Assembly: GCA_046152955.1 (NCBI GenBank)
Contig: JBJXGA010000066.1
Location: 1 to 64,000 of the forward strand
Length of the DNA stretch: 64,000 bases
From: SIAF01 sp046152955
GTDB lineage: Bacteria; Planctomycetota; Planctomycetia; Planctomycetales; Planctomycetaceae
Reading direction: 5' to 3'
Shown: positions 24,375-34,429 of the stretch, one piece after another
Layout: every line of letters starts with the position of its first letter
Numbering within the stretch: the first letter of the stretch is position 1
Made by a program: the position numbers and the translations under genes
The notes under the pieces: model-generated
Seen by the model: the letters and a program-made list of their open reading frames with translations, nothing else
Databases searched by the model: none
Told to the model about the DNA's origin: nothing

Positions 24375-27293
24375 ATGTCGTGGTCGCAGACGTTCGTTAT
24401 CTCGTGGTTCCAGTGGGCGATCGCCGCCTGGCTGCTGCTGCTCATCGCGCGGCGCGCTCTGGGACGTGTGACTCAGCCGGTCGATCGCATCCGTCTGATT
24501 CAATGGGCCCTGGCGGCGGCGTTGGCAATCCCGTGCCTGATGGCCGTGGCCCCCTGGCCCGCCTGGCGGTTGGGCCTGATCCCATTCTCCCCGGACCATG
24601 CCGATCGTCTCGCAGATGAATCCAAATCGGGCGATCCGATCCGGCCGGTGATAGAGGGCGACTCCTCTGCGGCCTCCCGCGAGCTCTCGGCCCTGCCTCC
24701 GCCACAGTCACCCTTCGAGGCATCCCTCGCTTCGGAGTTCTCTCAACCGCCGACGAATGAGTCCGACGCGGCGAATGCTTCCATTCCGGCCGGCTCCTTG
24801 CGGGGCGCTGATGGTCCCGGAACAGTCACTGACGGCTGGGCCGTCGTAGCGATCGGCCTCCTGGGGGTGCATGGTCTGGCGGTCCTCTTATCGCTCCTGG
24901 AATGGGGCGTGGGGATGGTCCGATTTCGTCGGTTGTGCCGCGATGCCCAACCCGCCTCAGAGGTCATCGATCGCGCCTGGGACCAAGCCACGCAAGGGCG
25001 TGGGACCAAAGTGCGGCTGCTGATGTCCGCGGCGATTGATGTCCCACTCGTGTTTGGTTGCTTCCGTCCGGTCGTCGTCGTTCCGCGGAATCTGAACGAG
25101 GCAGGGGAAGGGGCCGTCCGCTTCTGTCTGGCTCACGAGTGGTCCCACATCGTTCGGGCCGACCTGCTCACCTGGCGCTGCATGGTTTGGTGTCAAAGCC
25201 TCCTGGGGTTCCTTCCCGCCTATTGGGCACTCAGAAAGGAACTGCGGCTCTGCCAGGATTTGCTGGCGGATGATTGTTCGACCAGGGCCGGTCTGGATGC
25301 CGTGGAATACTCGGAACTGCTCGTCGGATTTGTGCGACGGCGTGGGCGCATCCCGCTGGCCGGCGCGCTGACGTTTCTCGATCAACCCAGTCAACTCTCG
25401 CGGAGAATCAACATGCTCTTGTTACGTCCCGTCTCGATTCGCCTGCAATGCACCTGGAAGTTTTCCCTGGCGGCGGCAGCGGTGGCCATGCTGTCCGCAG
25501 GCATTTTCAGCGGCGTGCGCATCGATGCGGCCCGCGCCGACGCCGCCGACGAGGCAGCGAAAGATCAGTCAGACTTCGAGCCGGCGAAACCCGATTCGGA
25601 CCTCGCGGTCTCGACGCCATCAGTGAGGGGGTTGGGAGTCGAACTGGCGCAGGCCACGTCGGCGGACCCTCCGCAGTCGACTGCGAAGTCGGAAGAGCAA
25701 CAGCCCAAGCCGACGGCCACCCAGGCCGACCCCTCGGGTCGATTCCAGTACCGCTGTCGGATCGTGGACAAGAAGACCGGCGATGGCATTGCCGGGGCAC
25801 GGGTCGTCGTGCGTCGCTCCAGCCTGTCGGCCGCGGACAATCGGTTCATTGAAGAAACCAAGCATGCTACCGACGACGAGGGGAACTACCTGGTCGAAAT
25901 CCCTCCAGAACAGGCGGCGGATCGCATGCTGTACATTGAATTGGACGTGGAGCATGAGAAGTACGCCGCGCGGAAGGGCTTTGGGTATTCCTTCAGCATG
26001 ATCCGCAAAAATGAGGGTCTTGGGGAGCGGCCGTTTTTTGAGAAGACGGAGCTTTACGAAGCGGAACCTGTGTCGGGAACCGCCGTATCTCCCGAGGGCA
26101 AGCCGCTGGCTGGCGTGAAGGTCCAGGGATTCTCCATGGCGGAGCGCAATAACTTCGATTCGATGTCGTTCACCGAAACTCTGACCGGAGCCGACGGCAA
26201 ATTCCAACTCAACCTGCACAAAGGGGTTGATGCGGTCCTGTGGGTCATTCCCCGGGATTTCGGGATCGTGGAGAAGTTTCTCGCCAGGCAGCGCGGTGAT
26301 CTGGGAGCGATCGCGCTCCCCAAAGGGATTCGGGTTCACGGCCGGGTCAAAACGGCTGACGGTCAGCCGGCAGCCGGGGTCGCGGTCAATATCAACTTTG
26401 CCGGCGCCAGTGACTTCGGAGGACTCGCCGTCGCTTCCAGCGTCAGTCGTGGCGCGATTTCGGACAAAGAGGGGCGTTTTGCCTTCGATCCGCTCCCTGC
26501 CGGCGATTATCGAGTCATTCCCGACGAGCATCTGAGTGACCCCCTGTTGAAAGACCGGACGGTGCATTCCGTGCCAGGGGTGTTCCTCGCGAAAAAGTTG
26601 ACATTGAAGGAGGGAGTCAATCCGGCGCCGCTTGAGGTGCAGGCTGTGCCGCATGTCGTCTTTCACGCGCAGGTCGTCGACAGTTCCGGGAAAAAGACCA
26701 GAGGGCACGCGTTCTTTCTCTTCGGAGAATTGGACGGCGAGTTCTGGAATTCCCAGGGACGACCCGACCCCGAAGGAACCGTGGCGCTGCGCGTCCCGCA
26801 TGGATTGCAGAATGCCCGCGTCGATCTCATGACCAACGAACACGGTGCGCTCCGTTACCGCCGCGCTCCCGGCGAGCCGCTGAAGAACGAAACACGCGGT
26901 ATCGAATTCGGCACTCTCAATGACGACGTGGTGGGGTTCGAAATCGTTCGGTATCAGGCGCCGATCGTCCTGATTTCCGCGGTTGACGAAGAACGACAGC
27001 CGGTCAAGGACTTTCGCGTCGCTGCCGCCTATCCCTGGGGGAACCAGCAGTACGTACTTCCGGGAGAAGTGCGGTCGGATTTGTCTTTTGAACGCCAAAA
27101 CGACGGACGATACCGCACTTCGCAAATGTTGCCCGACGAAGAGACGACCTTCACCGTCAACGCACCGGGGTTTCAGGCGGCATCGGAAAAATTGAAATTG
27201 GCGGAAGGTCAAACCAAGGACTTGCTGCTGGTGCTGAAGAAGGAGAGTGGAACGAAACCCGCCGCCGATCGCCCCGAAAAGACCAACAAGTAG
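24375..27293 (+). CDS. BlaR1-like M56 membrane peptidase with C-terminal regulatory-like beta domains
   Basis: 972 aa. Membrane helices near residues 8-26, 41-60 and 155-178, then the cytoplasmic zinc peptidase loop with H254-E-W-S-H258 (LAHEWSHIV) and the downstream acidic segment ELRLCQDLLADDC, where the usual Glu ligand position is not obvious. A further helix lies near 365-385. Instead of a penicillin-binding sensor, residues about 455-960 are CarboxypepD-regulatory-like beta modules (YRCRIVDKKTGDGIAGARVV, SGTAVSPEGKPLAGVKVQG, GRVKTADGQPAAGVAVN). It probably senses an envelope signal and inactivates the BlaI-type repressor encoded 4 nt upstream. The ligand is unknown. Confidence 0.85.
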   Translation: MSWSQTFVISWFQWAIAAWLLLLIARRALGRVTQPVDRIRLIQWALAAALAIPCLMAVAPWPAWRLGLIPFSPDHADRLADESKSGDPIRPVIEGDSSAASRELSALPPPQSPFEASLASEFSQPPTNESDAANASIPAGSLRGADGPGTVTDGWAVVAIGLLGVHGLAVLLSLLEWGVGMVRFRRLCRDAQPASEVIDRAWDQATQGRGTKVRLLMSAAIDVPLVFGCFRPVVVVPRNLNEAGEGAVRFCLAHEWSHIVRADLLTWRCMVWCQSLLGFLPAYWALRKELRLCQDLLADDCSTRAGLDAVEYSELLVGFVRRRGRIPLAGALTFLDQPSQLSRRINMLLLRPVSIRLQCTWKFSLAAAAVAMLSAGIFSGVRIDAARADAADEAAKDQSDFEPAKPDSDLAVSTPSVRGLGVELAQATSADPPQSTAKSEEQQPKPTATQADPSGRFQYRCRIVDKKTGDGIAGARVVVRRSSLSAADNRFIEETKHATDDEGNYLVEIPPEQAADRMLYIELDVEHEKYAARKGFGYSFSMIRKNEGLGERPFFEKTELYEAEPVSGTAVSPEGKPLAGVKVQGFSMAERNNFDSMSFTETLTGADGKFQLNLHKGVDAVLWVIPRDFGIVEKFLARQRGDLGAIALPKGIRVHGRVKTADGQPAAGVAVNINFAGASDFGGLAVASSVSRGAISDKEGRFAFDPLPAGDYRVIPDEHLSDPLLKDRTVHSVPGVFLAKKLTLKEGVNPAPLEVQAVPHVVFHAQVVDSSGKKTRGHAFFLFGELDGEFWNSQGRPDPEGTVALRVPHGLQNARVDLMTNEHGALRYRRAPGEPLKNETRGIEFGTLNDDVVGFEIVRYQAPIVLISAVDEERQPVKDFRVAAAYPWGNQQYVLPGEVRSDLSFERQNDGRYRTSQMLPDEETTFTVNAPGFQAASEKLKLAEGQTKDLLLVLKKESGTKPAADRPEKTNK

Positions 27294-27463
27294 TCTGATC
27301 ACGATCGCAGCGGGCGAACCGGACGAGGGACACCACCACGAGATCGCCCAGGGTGTCCCTCGTGCAGCGAGGCACGCTTCTCATTCTGCTTCTGCATTCG
27401 TTGTCATCTGTTGTGGATACGCCAGAACTCCGTCGGTGGGAGTTACAGAAATGGAGAATCGAC

Positions 27464-29881
27464 ATGCCGCGGTGGTGGCCGATTGACTGGCGAAAGAGGC
27501 GTCTGTTGGCGGCGACGCTGACCTGGTTTGCCGCTGTGAGTGTCGCCGCTCCCGCGCTGTGCGACGAGCGAATCGCGCTCCCCGGCGGCGCGGTGCTGAC
27601 CGAGGTTGACTTCGAGCGTCACGTCACCAGTTTGTTTGGTCGTTCGGGCTGCAACGCGGCCGCATGTCATGGCGCGTTTCAGGGGAAGGGAGGCTTTCGC
27701 CTGAGCCTGTTCGGACAATCGCCCGACCTGGATTACGAGTCCGTTTTGGGAACACCGGGCGCGAGTCGTGTGGATTTGCAGTCGCCCGAGGAGAGCCTGC
27801 TCTTGCTCAAGCCGTCCGGTCGCGTACCGCACCGTGGAGGGGTGCGATTCTCGGAGGATTCCTGGGAGGATCAGGTGCTGCGGCAGTGGATCGCCACCGG
27901 CGCCCGCCGCTCCCCCGGCAGCGGAACGGTGGCAGCTCTGACGGTCGATCCTGTCGAGATTCCACCGCTGAGCATCGGACAAACGGCCTCAATTCGCGTT
28001 TTCGCCCAGTTCGCCGACGGCCAGCGGGAGGATGTCACGGCGTTTGCAGAGTTTCGTATTCGTGACGAGACGGTGGCCAAGGCGGGGTCGGCTGGGGCGA
28101 TCACGGCGCTTTCGCCGGGGGACACGTCGGTGATCGTCTCCTACCGTGGAGCCTTTCTGGGAACGCCGATTCTGGTTCCTTATGTCGCTGATCCACAGCG
28201 GGAGGAACCCCAGGCGATTGGCCATTGGATCGATGAGGAGATCTATCCTCGGCTTTCGCATCTCCGTCTGGCTGTTTCTCCTCCGGCGACGGACGCCGAA
28301 TTCCTGCGCCGCGCGACGCTCGACGTCACTGGAACCGTGCCGACGCCAGACGAGGTCCGGAGCTTTATGGCGGACGCCGATTCCCACAAACGATCAAAGC
28401 AGATCGACCGTCTGCTGCGGGATCCTCGCCGGGCGACCCTGTGGGCTGCGAAAATGTGCGACATCACCGCTTGCAACATCGACACTCTGGGACCACCCGA
28501 AGCGCTGCGTCCCAAACGAGCCAAAATGTGGCACGATTGGTTCGCCAGACGGTTTGCGGCAAATCTGGGTTATGACCAGATGGTGCAAGGAGTGTTGTGC
28601 GCCACCAGCCGCCATGAGCGTCCGCTGGACGCATGGATCGACGATGAGATTGCATTGGAAAGAATGGCGGAGGCCAACTTTGATACGACTTACCATCAAC
28701 GTCCCGGACTCGATCTTTACTGGCGGCGTGTGGGGCCGCAAGGGCCGCTCCCGGTTGAAGACTTGGCCGAACTGACCGCCACGGCGTTTCTCGGCTTGCG
28801 CCTGCATTGCGCCCGTTGTCATCAACATCCGTATGATCGCTGGACGCAGCACGATTTTGCCGGATTCGCCAACATCTTCGCCCGCGTGCAGTTCGGCAGT
28901 TCCACCGAACTGCGGGTCGCGGTCAATGAACGGCTGGACGCTCGTCGAACTGCTCGTCGCGAGGGTCGGCAGCTTCCGGAAATGCCCCGCATCCAGGAGG
29001 TGTTTCTGAGCCCCAACCCACGACCCCTGGTCGACTCACAGACGTCGACACCGGCTCCCCCCAAAGCCCCGGCCGGGCCGCTGTTGTCGAATGAGCACGA
29101 TCCCCGCGAGGAACTCTTCCAGTGGATGACCCGCCCCGACAATCCCTATTTTGCAGCCAGTTTTGTCAACCGGGTGTGGGCCAAGTATTTCGGGGCCGGT
29201 CTGGTCGAACCGGTCGATGACTTCTCTGCGGCCAATCCCGCGACCCACCCGCGATTGCTCCGGCGGCTGGCTGACGAATTCTCACGCAGTGGGTACGACA
29301 TCCGAGAGCTGGAACGCCAGATCCTTTCTTCAGCGGCGTATCAGCGATCCGTTCGCCCGGCAGGCAACAATGCCGCCGACCTCCACAATTTTTCACATGC
29401 CGCGGTCAGGCCCCTCCTGGCCGAGGTGCTGCTCGACTCGATCAACCAGGCTCTCGAAGCCAGCGACGATTACGGTCCCGACGTGCCGCGTGGAAGCCAG
29501 GCGATTGAACTGGCCCCCAATCGATTTACAACTCCCGCGGTCAATGAGCTATTCCGAATTCTGGGACGCGGCGACCGCAAGTCGTTCTGCGAATGCGACC
29601 GAGCATCCGGACCCTCGTTACGTCGGACCCTGTTCCTGCTGAGTGATTCGAACGTCGTCAACAAATTGCGCGGAGGAAGACTGGCGCGGCTTGTTGCGGA
29701 ACAAAATTCCAACGGCGAGATCATTGACGAGTTGTATCTGGCGACGGTGTCTCGCCTGCCGGACGACGACGAGCGGGAATTTGGATTGCAGCATGTCGCC
29801 ACGAACGACGATCGAACGGTGGGGTTGGCCGACATCGCCTGGGCACTGATCAATTCGCGCGAATTCACGACAAATCACTGA
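27464..29881 (+). CDS. DUF1549/DUF1553 secreted protein with Big-2-like domain
   Basis: 805 aa from ATG 27464 (GGAG 7 nt upstream; signal peptide RLLAATLTWFAAVSVAA). A longer frame from 27353 lacks support. Residues 63-69 hold the family's CNAAACH motif (C-x4-C-H) within GRSGCNAAACHGAFQGKGG. Residues about 170-250 look like a Big-2 domain (ADGQREDVTAFAEFRIRDE). DUF1549 follows (IDEEIYPRLSHLRLAVSPP, FLRRATLDVTGTVPTPDEV), then CARCHQHPYDRWTQHDF with C449-x2-C452-H453, and DUF1553 (FAASFVNRVWAKYFGAGLVE). Planctomycete-specific extracytoplasmic protein, encoded with its usual DUF1501 partner. Biochemical role unknown. Confidence 0.88.
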   Translation: MPRWWPIDWRKRRLLAATLTWFAAVSVAAPALCDERIALPGGAVLTEVDFERHVTSLFGRSGCNAAACHGAFQGKGGFRLSLFGQSPDLDYESVLGTPGASRVDLQSPEESLLLLKPSGRVPHRGGVRFSEDSWEDQVLRQWIATGARRSPGSGTVAALTVDPVEIPPLSIGQTASIRVFAQFADGQREDVTAFAEFRIRDETVAKAGSAGAITALSPGDTSVIVSYRGAFLGTPILVPYVADPQREEPQAIGHWIDEEIYPRLSHLRLAVSPPATDAEFLRRATLDVTGTVPTPDEVRSFMADADSHKRSKQIDRLLRDPRRATLWAAKMCDITACNIDTLGPPEALRPKRAKMWHDWFARRFAANLGYDQMVQGVLCATSRHERPLDAWIDDEIALERMAEANFDTTYHQRPGLDLYWRRVGPQGPLPVEDLAELTATAFLGLRLHCARCHQHPYDRWTQHDFAGFANIFARVQFGSSTELRVAVNERLDARRTARREGRQLPEMPRIQEVFLSPNPRPLVDSQTSTPAPPKAPAGPLLSNEHDPREELFQWMTRPDNPYFAASFVNRVWAKYFGAGLVEPVDDFSAANPATHPRLLRRLADEFSRSGYDIRELERQILSSAAYQRSVRPAGNNAADLHNFSHAAVRPLLAEVLLDSINQALEASDDYGPDVPRGSQAIELAPNRFTTPAVNELFRILGRGDRKSFCECDRASGPSLRRTLFLLSDSNVVNKLRGGRLARLVAEQNSNGEIIDELYLATVSRLPDDDEREFGLQHVATNDDRTVGLADIAWALINSREFTTNH

Positions 29882-29950
29882 GCGGCATGGCGCCGCGGTG
29901 TTGACCGCATTCATTCAGTCCGTGGCCTAAATCCTGTGAGGAGCCTCATC

Positions 29951-31243
29951 ATGTTGCCGCGTGCATTCGAGAAGTCCATCAGGGGGCGTCGCGATTTCCT
30001 GCAAGTCGGGTCAGCCGGTCTCTTGGGCCTGTCGCTGGGAGACCTGCTGGGGCGCCAGGCCGCCAGGGGGGCGGAGAACCCTGCGCCGCGAGCCAGAAAC
30101 GTCATTATGCTCTTCCTGACTGGCGGCCCGGCGACGATTGACATGTGGGACATGAAGCCCGCGGCCCCCGAGACGATTCGCGGCGAATTTCGACCGGTTG
30201 ACACCTCGGCGCCGGGTGTTCAGATTTGCGAACACCTCCCTCGACTCGCGTCTCAGATGCATCTGGCCACGCTGGTTCGGTCGGCGACCCACACGATTGC
30301 GGAACACGGTCAGGGGACCGCCTATGTCATGACCGGGAATCGACCGTCACCTGCCGCCGACTACCCATCATTGGGGGCTTTGTCGGCGGCTTTGCTCAAG
30401 GCCAATCGAGGGACGCCGGCCTATATGACGGTCGGCACGGTTCCCTCGTCAGGCGCCGGACATCTGGGAGCGACCCTCAATCCCTTCGAAGTCTCGCTTG
30501 CCGACGGTCGGACCGCCAGTCGGATTGGCTTGCCGGAGGGGTTCACGATCACCGACCTGGATCGGCGGCAAGCGGTCCTCGAACGGCTTGACCGGCGCCT
30601 GAGCGACCTCGGGTCAGCGCCGCTCTCGCGGCAGTTGCAGTCGATGCAACGGGATGCTCTGGACAGCCTGCGATCCGACAAGATCAACCAGGCACTGGAC
30701 CTCGAACGCGAACCGGAGCCTATCCGAAAACAGTACGGCCCGACGTTCGCGGGGCGGGGCGCTTTGGCCGCGCGGCGGCTGATCGAGGCGGGGGCTCGCT
30801 TCGTCACCATCGGTTTTGGCGACTGGGATACACACCTCAACAACTTCACGCGATTGCGGACGAGTTTGCTCCCGGAACTCGACCAGGCGCTCGGGGCGCT
30901 CTTGGCCGATCTCGCGGAACGGGGGCTCCTCGACGAGACCATCGTCTATTGCACGGGAGAATTCGGCAGAACGCCTCATGTCAATGTCTCCGTCGGGCGC
31001 GATCACTGGTCGCGAACCATGACCGCTCTCCTCGCAGGCGGAGGATTCCGCCGCGGCTTCGTGTATGGCGCCACGGACGAAACCGGATCTGAGCCGGAAC
31101 GGCATCCCTGTTCGCCCGACGACGTGAGCGCGTCGATTTTCCGGCAATTGGGCTTCTCGCCGTCACATCATGTGCAGACACGATCCGGTCGCCCGATTTC
31201 ACTCTTTCAGAACGGGCGCCCATTAGATGAGATCGTAGGTTAA
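29951..31243 (+). CDS. DUF1501 exported protein, partner of the DUF1549/1553 protein
   Basis: 430 aa from ATG 29951 (GAGGAG 7 nt upstream preferred over GTG 29936). Tat-type signal GRRDFLQVGSAGLLGLSLG. DUF1501 landmarks: VIMLFLTGGPATIDMWDMKP, HTIAEHGQGTAYVMTGN, FVTIGFGDWDTHLNNFTRL, VYCTGEFGRTPHVNVSVGRD and the C-terminal REP/PEI-like pocket DDVSASIFRQLGF. It lies 69 bp after the DUF1549/1553 gene, the standard planctomycete pairing. Probably exported folded and acting with its partner on an envelope substrate; which one is unknown. It shares the fold but little close sequence with the DUF1501 gene at 21308. Confidence 0.88.
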   Translation: MLPRAFEKSIRGRRDFLQVGSAGLLGLSLGDLLGRQAARGAENPAPRARNVIMLFLTGGPATIDMWDMKPAAPETIRGEFRPVDTSAPGVQICEHLPRLASQMHLATLVRSATHTIAEHGQGTAYVMTGNRPSPAADYPSLGALSAALLKANRGTPAYMTVGTVPSSGAGHLGATLNPFEVSLADGRTASRIGLPEGFTITDLDRRQAVLERLDRRLSDLGSAPLSRQLQSMQRDALDSLRSDKINQALDLEREPEPIRKQYGPTFAGRGALAARRLIEAGARFVTIGFGDWDTHLNNFTRLRTSLLPELDQALGALLADLAERGLLDETIVYCTGEFGRTPHVNVSVGRDHWSRTMTALLAGGGFRRGFVYGATDETGSEPERHPCSPDDVSASIFRQLGFSPSHHVQTRSGRPISLFQNGRPLDEIVG

Positions 31244-31436
31244 GGGGGGTCTTTCGGTCACTATCGGGGGGAAGTCGGGGTGCCGCATTGTCAATCGCCA
31301 TCGACGATTGAGCTGTGAATCACGTGGTTGACCGGTGAATATTCGCGAAGCCGGCAACCGTCACATGCTTCTCTAAAATTGGCACTATATCTGAGACCGC
31401 GGGAAGCATGGTTGGAATGATCAGGTCGGCCGATTG

Positions 31437-32243
31437 CTACGACCCGATCCGCCCCCAGACTTGAAACACGCGCGGACCTCCCAGGACTGTGTGTGGATCC
31501 TCGGCGAAGGCGTAGAGTTGGTCGATTGTTTTGCGGAGTTCTGCTTCGCTCGCCAGGCCATCATGCAGCACCGCGTCAGCGATTGATTCCAGGGTGACGC
31601 AGATGAGCCGCTTGATGCCTCCCTGAAGAGCCGCCGGGTGGACCAGCCGCATCTGTACGTCGGTCACTCCCGCCGCGCGGAGCAATCCGGGGAGCCGCGG
31701 ACCGATGTTGGGATCGGCGCCGCGGTTTTGCACGACCTGCGTGTAGAGTTCGACCGACCGATCGAGGGCGCGGCATCCCGGTTCGGCAAAGTGCCCGCGG
31801 AAATCAATGTCTTCAAGAATGATCGTACCTCCCGGCCGGAGGTGCGGGCGGACGGCGGTTAGCAACGCAGCCGGGGCGGCGAGGTGCGTCAGAAGAAACC
31901 TGGCGTACGCGACGTCGAATCGCTCGTTGGGTTGCCAGGTCATCACATCGCGGGCTTCAAACGTCACGTTGGCGATTTGCTGCTCTTCGGCCTCCTGCCG
32001 CGCCAATTTGAGTTGTACTTCATCGCGGTCGATTCCCAGCACGTGACCGGCGGCTCCCACTCGGCGAGCAAGCTTAACTGTCACGTCTCCCCCGCCACAG
32101 CCCAGGTCCAAGCAGCGACTCCCGCGCGAAATTCCGACCTCCGTCAACAGTCTGCTTGTAGCAGTACCCATCACCTCTGAGACCAGGTGGAGCCTCTCGC
32201 GGGCGGGTGCTCCTCCCCGAATCACGTAGTCGTTATTGGCCAT
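31437..32243 (-). CDS. SAM-dependent class I methyltransferase
   Basis: 268 aa. Motif I is CLDLGCGGGDV (residues about 44-54), followed by the acidic end of strand 2 (LGIDRDEVQL), motif II-like FDVAYARFLLTHLAAP and post-motif LRPGGTIILEDIDF. The layout fits the UbiE/methyltransf_25/31 group acting on small molecules. The final 70 residues (GIKRLICVTLESIADAVLHD) are a variable lid. It lies 61 bp downstream of the unknown secreted-protein gene on the same strand, so may share its transcript. The acceptor substrate is unknown. Confidence 0.85.
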   Translation of the reverse strand: MANNDYVIRGGAPARERLHLVSEVMGTATSRLLTEVGISRGSRCLDLGCGGGDVTVKLARRVGAAGHVLGIDRDEVQLKLARQEAEEQQIANVTFEARDVMTWQPNERFDVAYARFLLTHLAAPAALLTAVRPHLRPGGTIILEDIDFRGHFAEPGCRALDRSVELYTQVVQNRGADPNIGPRLPGLLRAAGVTDVQMRLVHPAALQGGIKRLICVTLESIADAVLHDGLASEAELRKTIDQLYAFAEDPHTVLGGPRVFQVWGRIGS

Positions 32244-32304
32244 AGTTCTTGACGCCGCGATTTTGAGAGGGGTTCCTTGAACGAATACTGGGAGCGTTTT
32301 GGAG

Positions 32305-34086
32305 TCAGTCTCGTGACGTGTTCGCTGCGCGAAATCGGACGTAATCGATCAACAGCCGCTGGTATTGCGGGGAGTTTCCAGCCCCCCACCCTTTGTCCCC
32401 CACCTTCCCCTGGATCGACGCGAGGCAGGGATAGCCGATCTTGCTGATTTGCTTGCCGAAGACTTGTTCCGTGTCCAGCAGTTTTGAAAATGTCCAGGGG
32501 TCGCGCTCGCGGGCCTTGAATCCAACCCGCACGTGGGAGGGGTCGGGAATTTGCACAAGCATGGAGAGCGGTTTGGCGGTCAACAGCGCCTGGGGGAGCG
32601 GCTTTTCGAATTCGATGTTCATGAGCGCGCTCGTGGCGATCTTCTTGGGGTCGTAGCCGAAGGAGTTGATATACGACCGCCCTTCACCCGGAATGTTCTG
32701 CACTCCCGGTCCCCAACCCTGTCCCAGGTTCTTCCCGTCGCTGTCGTACAAATTGAATGTCCACCACAGATTCCAGGGAATCGTGTCGTCGGAAACGATG
32801 AACGACGTTTCGAATTCCAATGGGGGCGTGTGCCGCGCCAGATCAATGCCGTCTCCCGACAGGATCGGGCACATCGCCCAGCCTCCGTTCATTCCCAGCA
32901 GCGTCACCGTCAAATAACCGGGATTCGAATACGTTTCCGTCAGTCCGCTTCCTTCCAGGTAGAACTTCTGATCAGCCAGGAAACCGGGCACATTGAACTC
33001 TTCCGACAGGTGATCGAAATTCTCCGGACCGTTGCCGTAGAACACGGCGTAATCGACGAAATACTCGAATTGCGGATCGGGGGGATCGATTTTGAAGTTC
33101 TGCTCCAGCTCTTTGACGACCTGGGAATCGGCGTCGGTCGGTTTCGAAATCAGCGGGAGGCGCTGCTTGAAGCTCTTGAGCCATTCCGGAGGTTCGGACA
33201 GTTCCAGTTCCTTGGCCAGGACGTCGGGAATCCAACGGTCCAGCGACACGATCGGTCCGATCTCCCAGATGCCGGTGATCTTTCCGAACTTGGAGACGTC
33301 GATGTTGCGCATCCGCCAGCCGGCGTGCAGTCCCGAACCAACGCCAACCTGCAGCAGCCGATCATTCACCAGGCTGACGCGGAACCGGAGCGCCGACTCG
33401 GCCGGTCCCCCCACTTTGGACCAGGAGCCGGAAATCGACCCTTCGAATCCCAGCCAAGTGTAGTTCATTTTCCAGTTGCCATTGGCGGCTGGCGCCAGAT
33501 CCCCCCGGCAGTAGACCAGGTACGCCTCGGGAGAGGGGTCAAATTGGTTGAGCGGGGTGCCCTTCACCCGTGGCAGCCCCTGCCGATAGTTCTCGCCGAC
33601 GCTCCCCAAGTGGACGACGAACAACTGCAAGAGGTGGGTGTCGGGGGGGAGTTGCATCCGGTCGGCCGGCCAGGTTGCAGGATCGGAGAACGTCACCGCC
33701 AAATTCAAACCGACGGCGTAGTTGATCTGCTTCTCGCTGATTCCCTTCATCGCCTGGTAGTTCTGCACGAACCCCAGGTGAAACTCCCAGGGGAGGGGGT
33801 AGTCGTCGATCCGAATCGGCTGATCGAGTACCCCTTTGACGTCGGCTCCTTTTCCCGCCTCCCACAGCGTGACGACTCCCGGATGTTCGTCAGTCGACAG
33901 GCTGGCGATGTTCTGCTTGGGGACGAATTGCCACGGAGCGGTGTTCCCCGCCTTGTCTAAAAAGTGTTGGCTCAGCGTGCGGATGTCCTTCCGCGGCGGC
34001 GCGGCATCGACGCCCTGGGAGGCGAGTGCCGCAGCCCACAGCCAGGTTGCGGCGCCGAGGGGGACAAACAGCGTACGGACAGGCAT
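32305..34086 (-). CDS. Secreted hypothetical protein
   Basis: 593 aa from ATG 34086, with AGGAG upstream and a signal peptide (TLFVPLGAATWLWAAALAS). The mature protein is soluble and rich in aromatic and beta-forming sequence, with long segments such as WEFHLGFVQNYQAMKG, PSPEAYLVYCRGDLAPA and YFVDYAVFYGNGPENFDHL. The C terminus RLLIDYVRFRAAN resembles the end of lectin-like or DUF1583-like planctomycete domains, but I do not recognise a family with confidence. Two tryptophan-rich, possibly carbohydrate-binding beta-sandwich halves are likely. Function not assigned. It is followed by the methyltransferase gene. Confidence 0.75.
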   Translation of the reverse strand: MPVRTLFVPLGAATWLWAAALASQGVDAAPPRKDIRTLSQHFLDKAGNTAPWQFVPKQNIASLSTDEHPGVVTLWEAGKGADVKGVLDQPIRIDDYPLPWEFHLGFVQNYQAMKGISEKQINYAVGLNLAVTFSDPATWPADRMQLPPDTHLLQLFVVHLGSVGENYRQGLPRVKGTPLNQFDPSPEAYLVYCRGDLAPAANGNWKMNYTWLGFEGSISGSWSKVGGPAESALRFRVSLVNDRLLQVGVGSGLHAGWRMRNIDVSKFGKITGIWEIGPIVSLDRWIPDVLAKELELSEPPEWLKSFKQRLPLISKPTDADSQVVKELEQNFKIDPPDPQFEYFVDYAVFYGNGPENFDHLSEEFNVPGFLADQKFYLEGSGLTETYSNPGYLTVTLLGMNGGWAMCPILSGDGIDLARHTPPLEFETSFIVSDDTIPWNLWWTFNLYDSDGKNLGQGWGPGVQNIPGEGRSYINSFGYDPKKIATSALMNIEFEKPLPQALLTAKPLSMLVQIPDPSHVRVGFKARERDPWTFSKLLDTEQVFGKQISKIGYPCLASIQGKVGDKGWGAGNSPQYQRLLIDYVRFRAANTSRD

Positions 34087-34189
34087 AGCGACTCTCCTGA
34101 ATTGTGCGCGAACGACCCGAGACGCTTCTCGTGTCAGCCGTCCGCATGATACACGGAGGCGGAGTTCTGGCGACACTGGAGTTGAATCA

Positions 34190-34429
34190 ATGACAAACGC
34201 GGAAACGATTTGTTGCCACGGAATTCTTCGCGGAAAGACGATCGAGCTTGACCTGGCGCCTGGCCTGCCGGATGGTCAAGGGGTGACGGTAGAAATTCGT
34301 CTCGCAGCACCAGGTGACGGGATTCGGGCCTCTGCTGGGGCTTGGGCCGATGCGGGGCCGGAACTTGACACGTGGCTGAAGCGAATGGATGACGCTCGAC
34401 ACGCTGGGCGCAGCGTCATCCAGCCATGA
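34190..34429 (+). CDS. Antitoxin-like small protein, partner of the PIN toxin
   Basis: 79 aa; GGAG lies 8 nt before the ATG. The N-terminal half is a beta-rich module (CHGILRGKTIELDLAPGLPD, GVTVEIRLAA) of the type found in planctomycete and cyanobacterial antitoxins (DUF104/AbrB-like by pattern). The C-terminal helix (LDTWLKRMDDARHAGR) would be the toxin-binding tail. Its TGA overlaps the ATG of the PIN gene by 4 bp, which supports the pairing. It would neutralise the PIN nuclease and repress the operon if it binds DNA. Confidence 0.65.
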   Translation: MTNAETICCHGILRGKTIELDLAPGLPDGQGVTVEIRLAAPGDGIRASAGAWADAGPELDTWLKRMDDARHAGRSVIQP

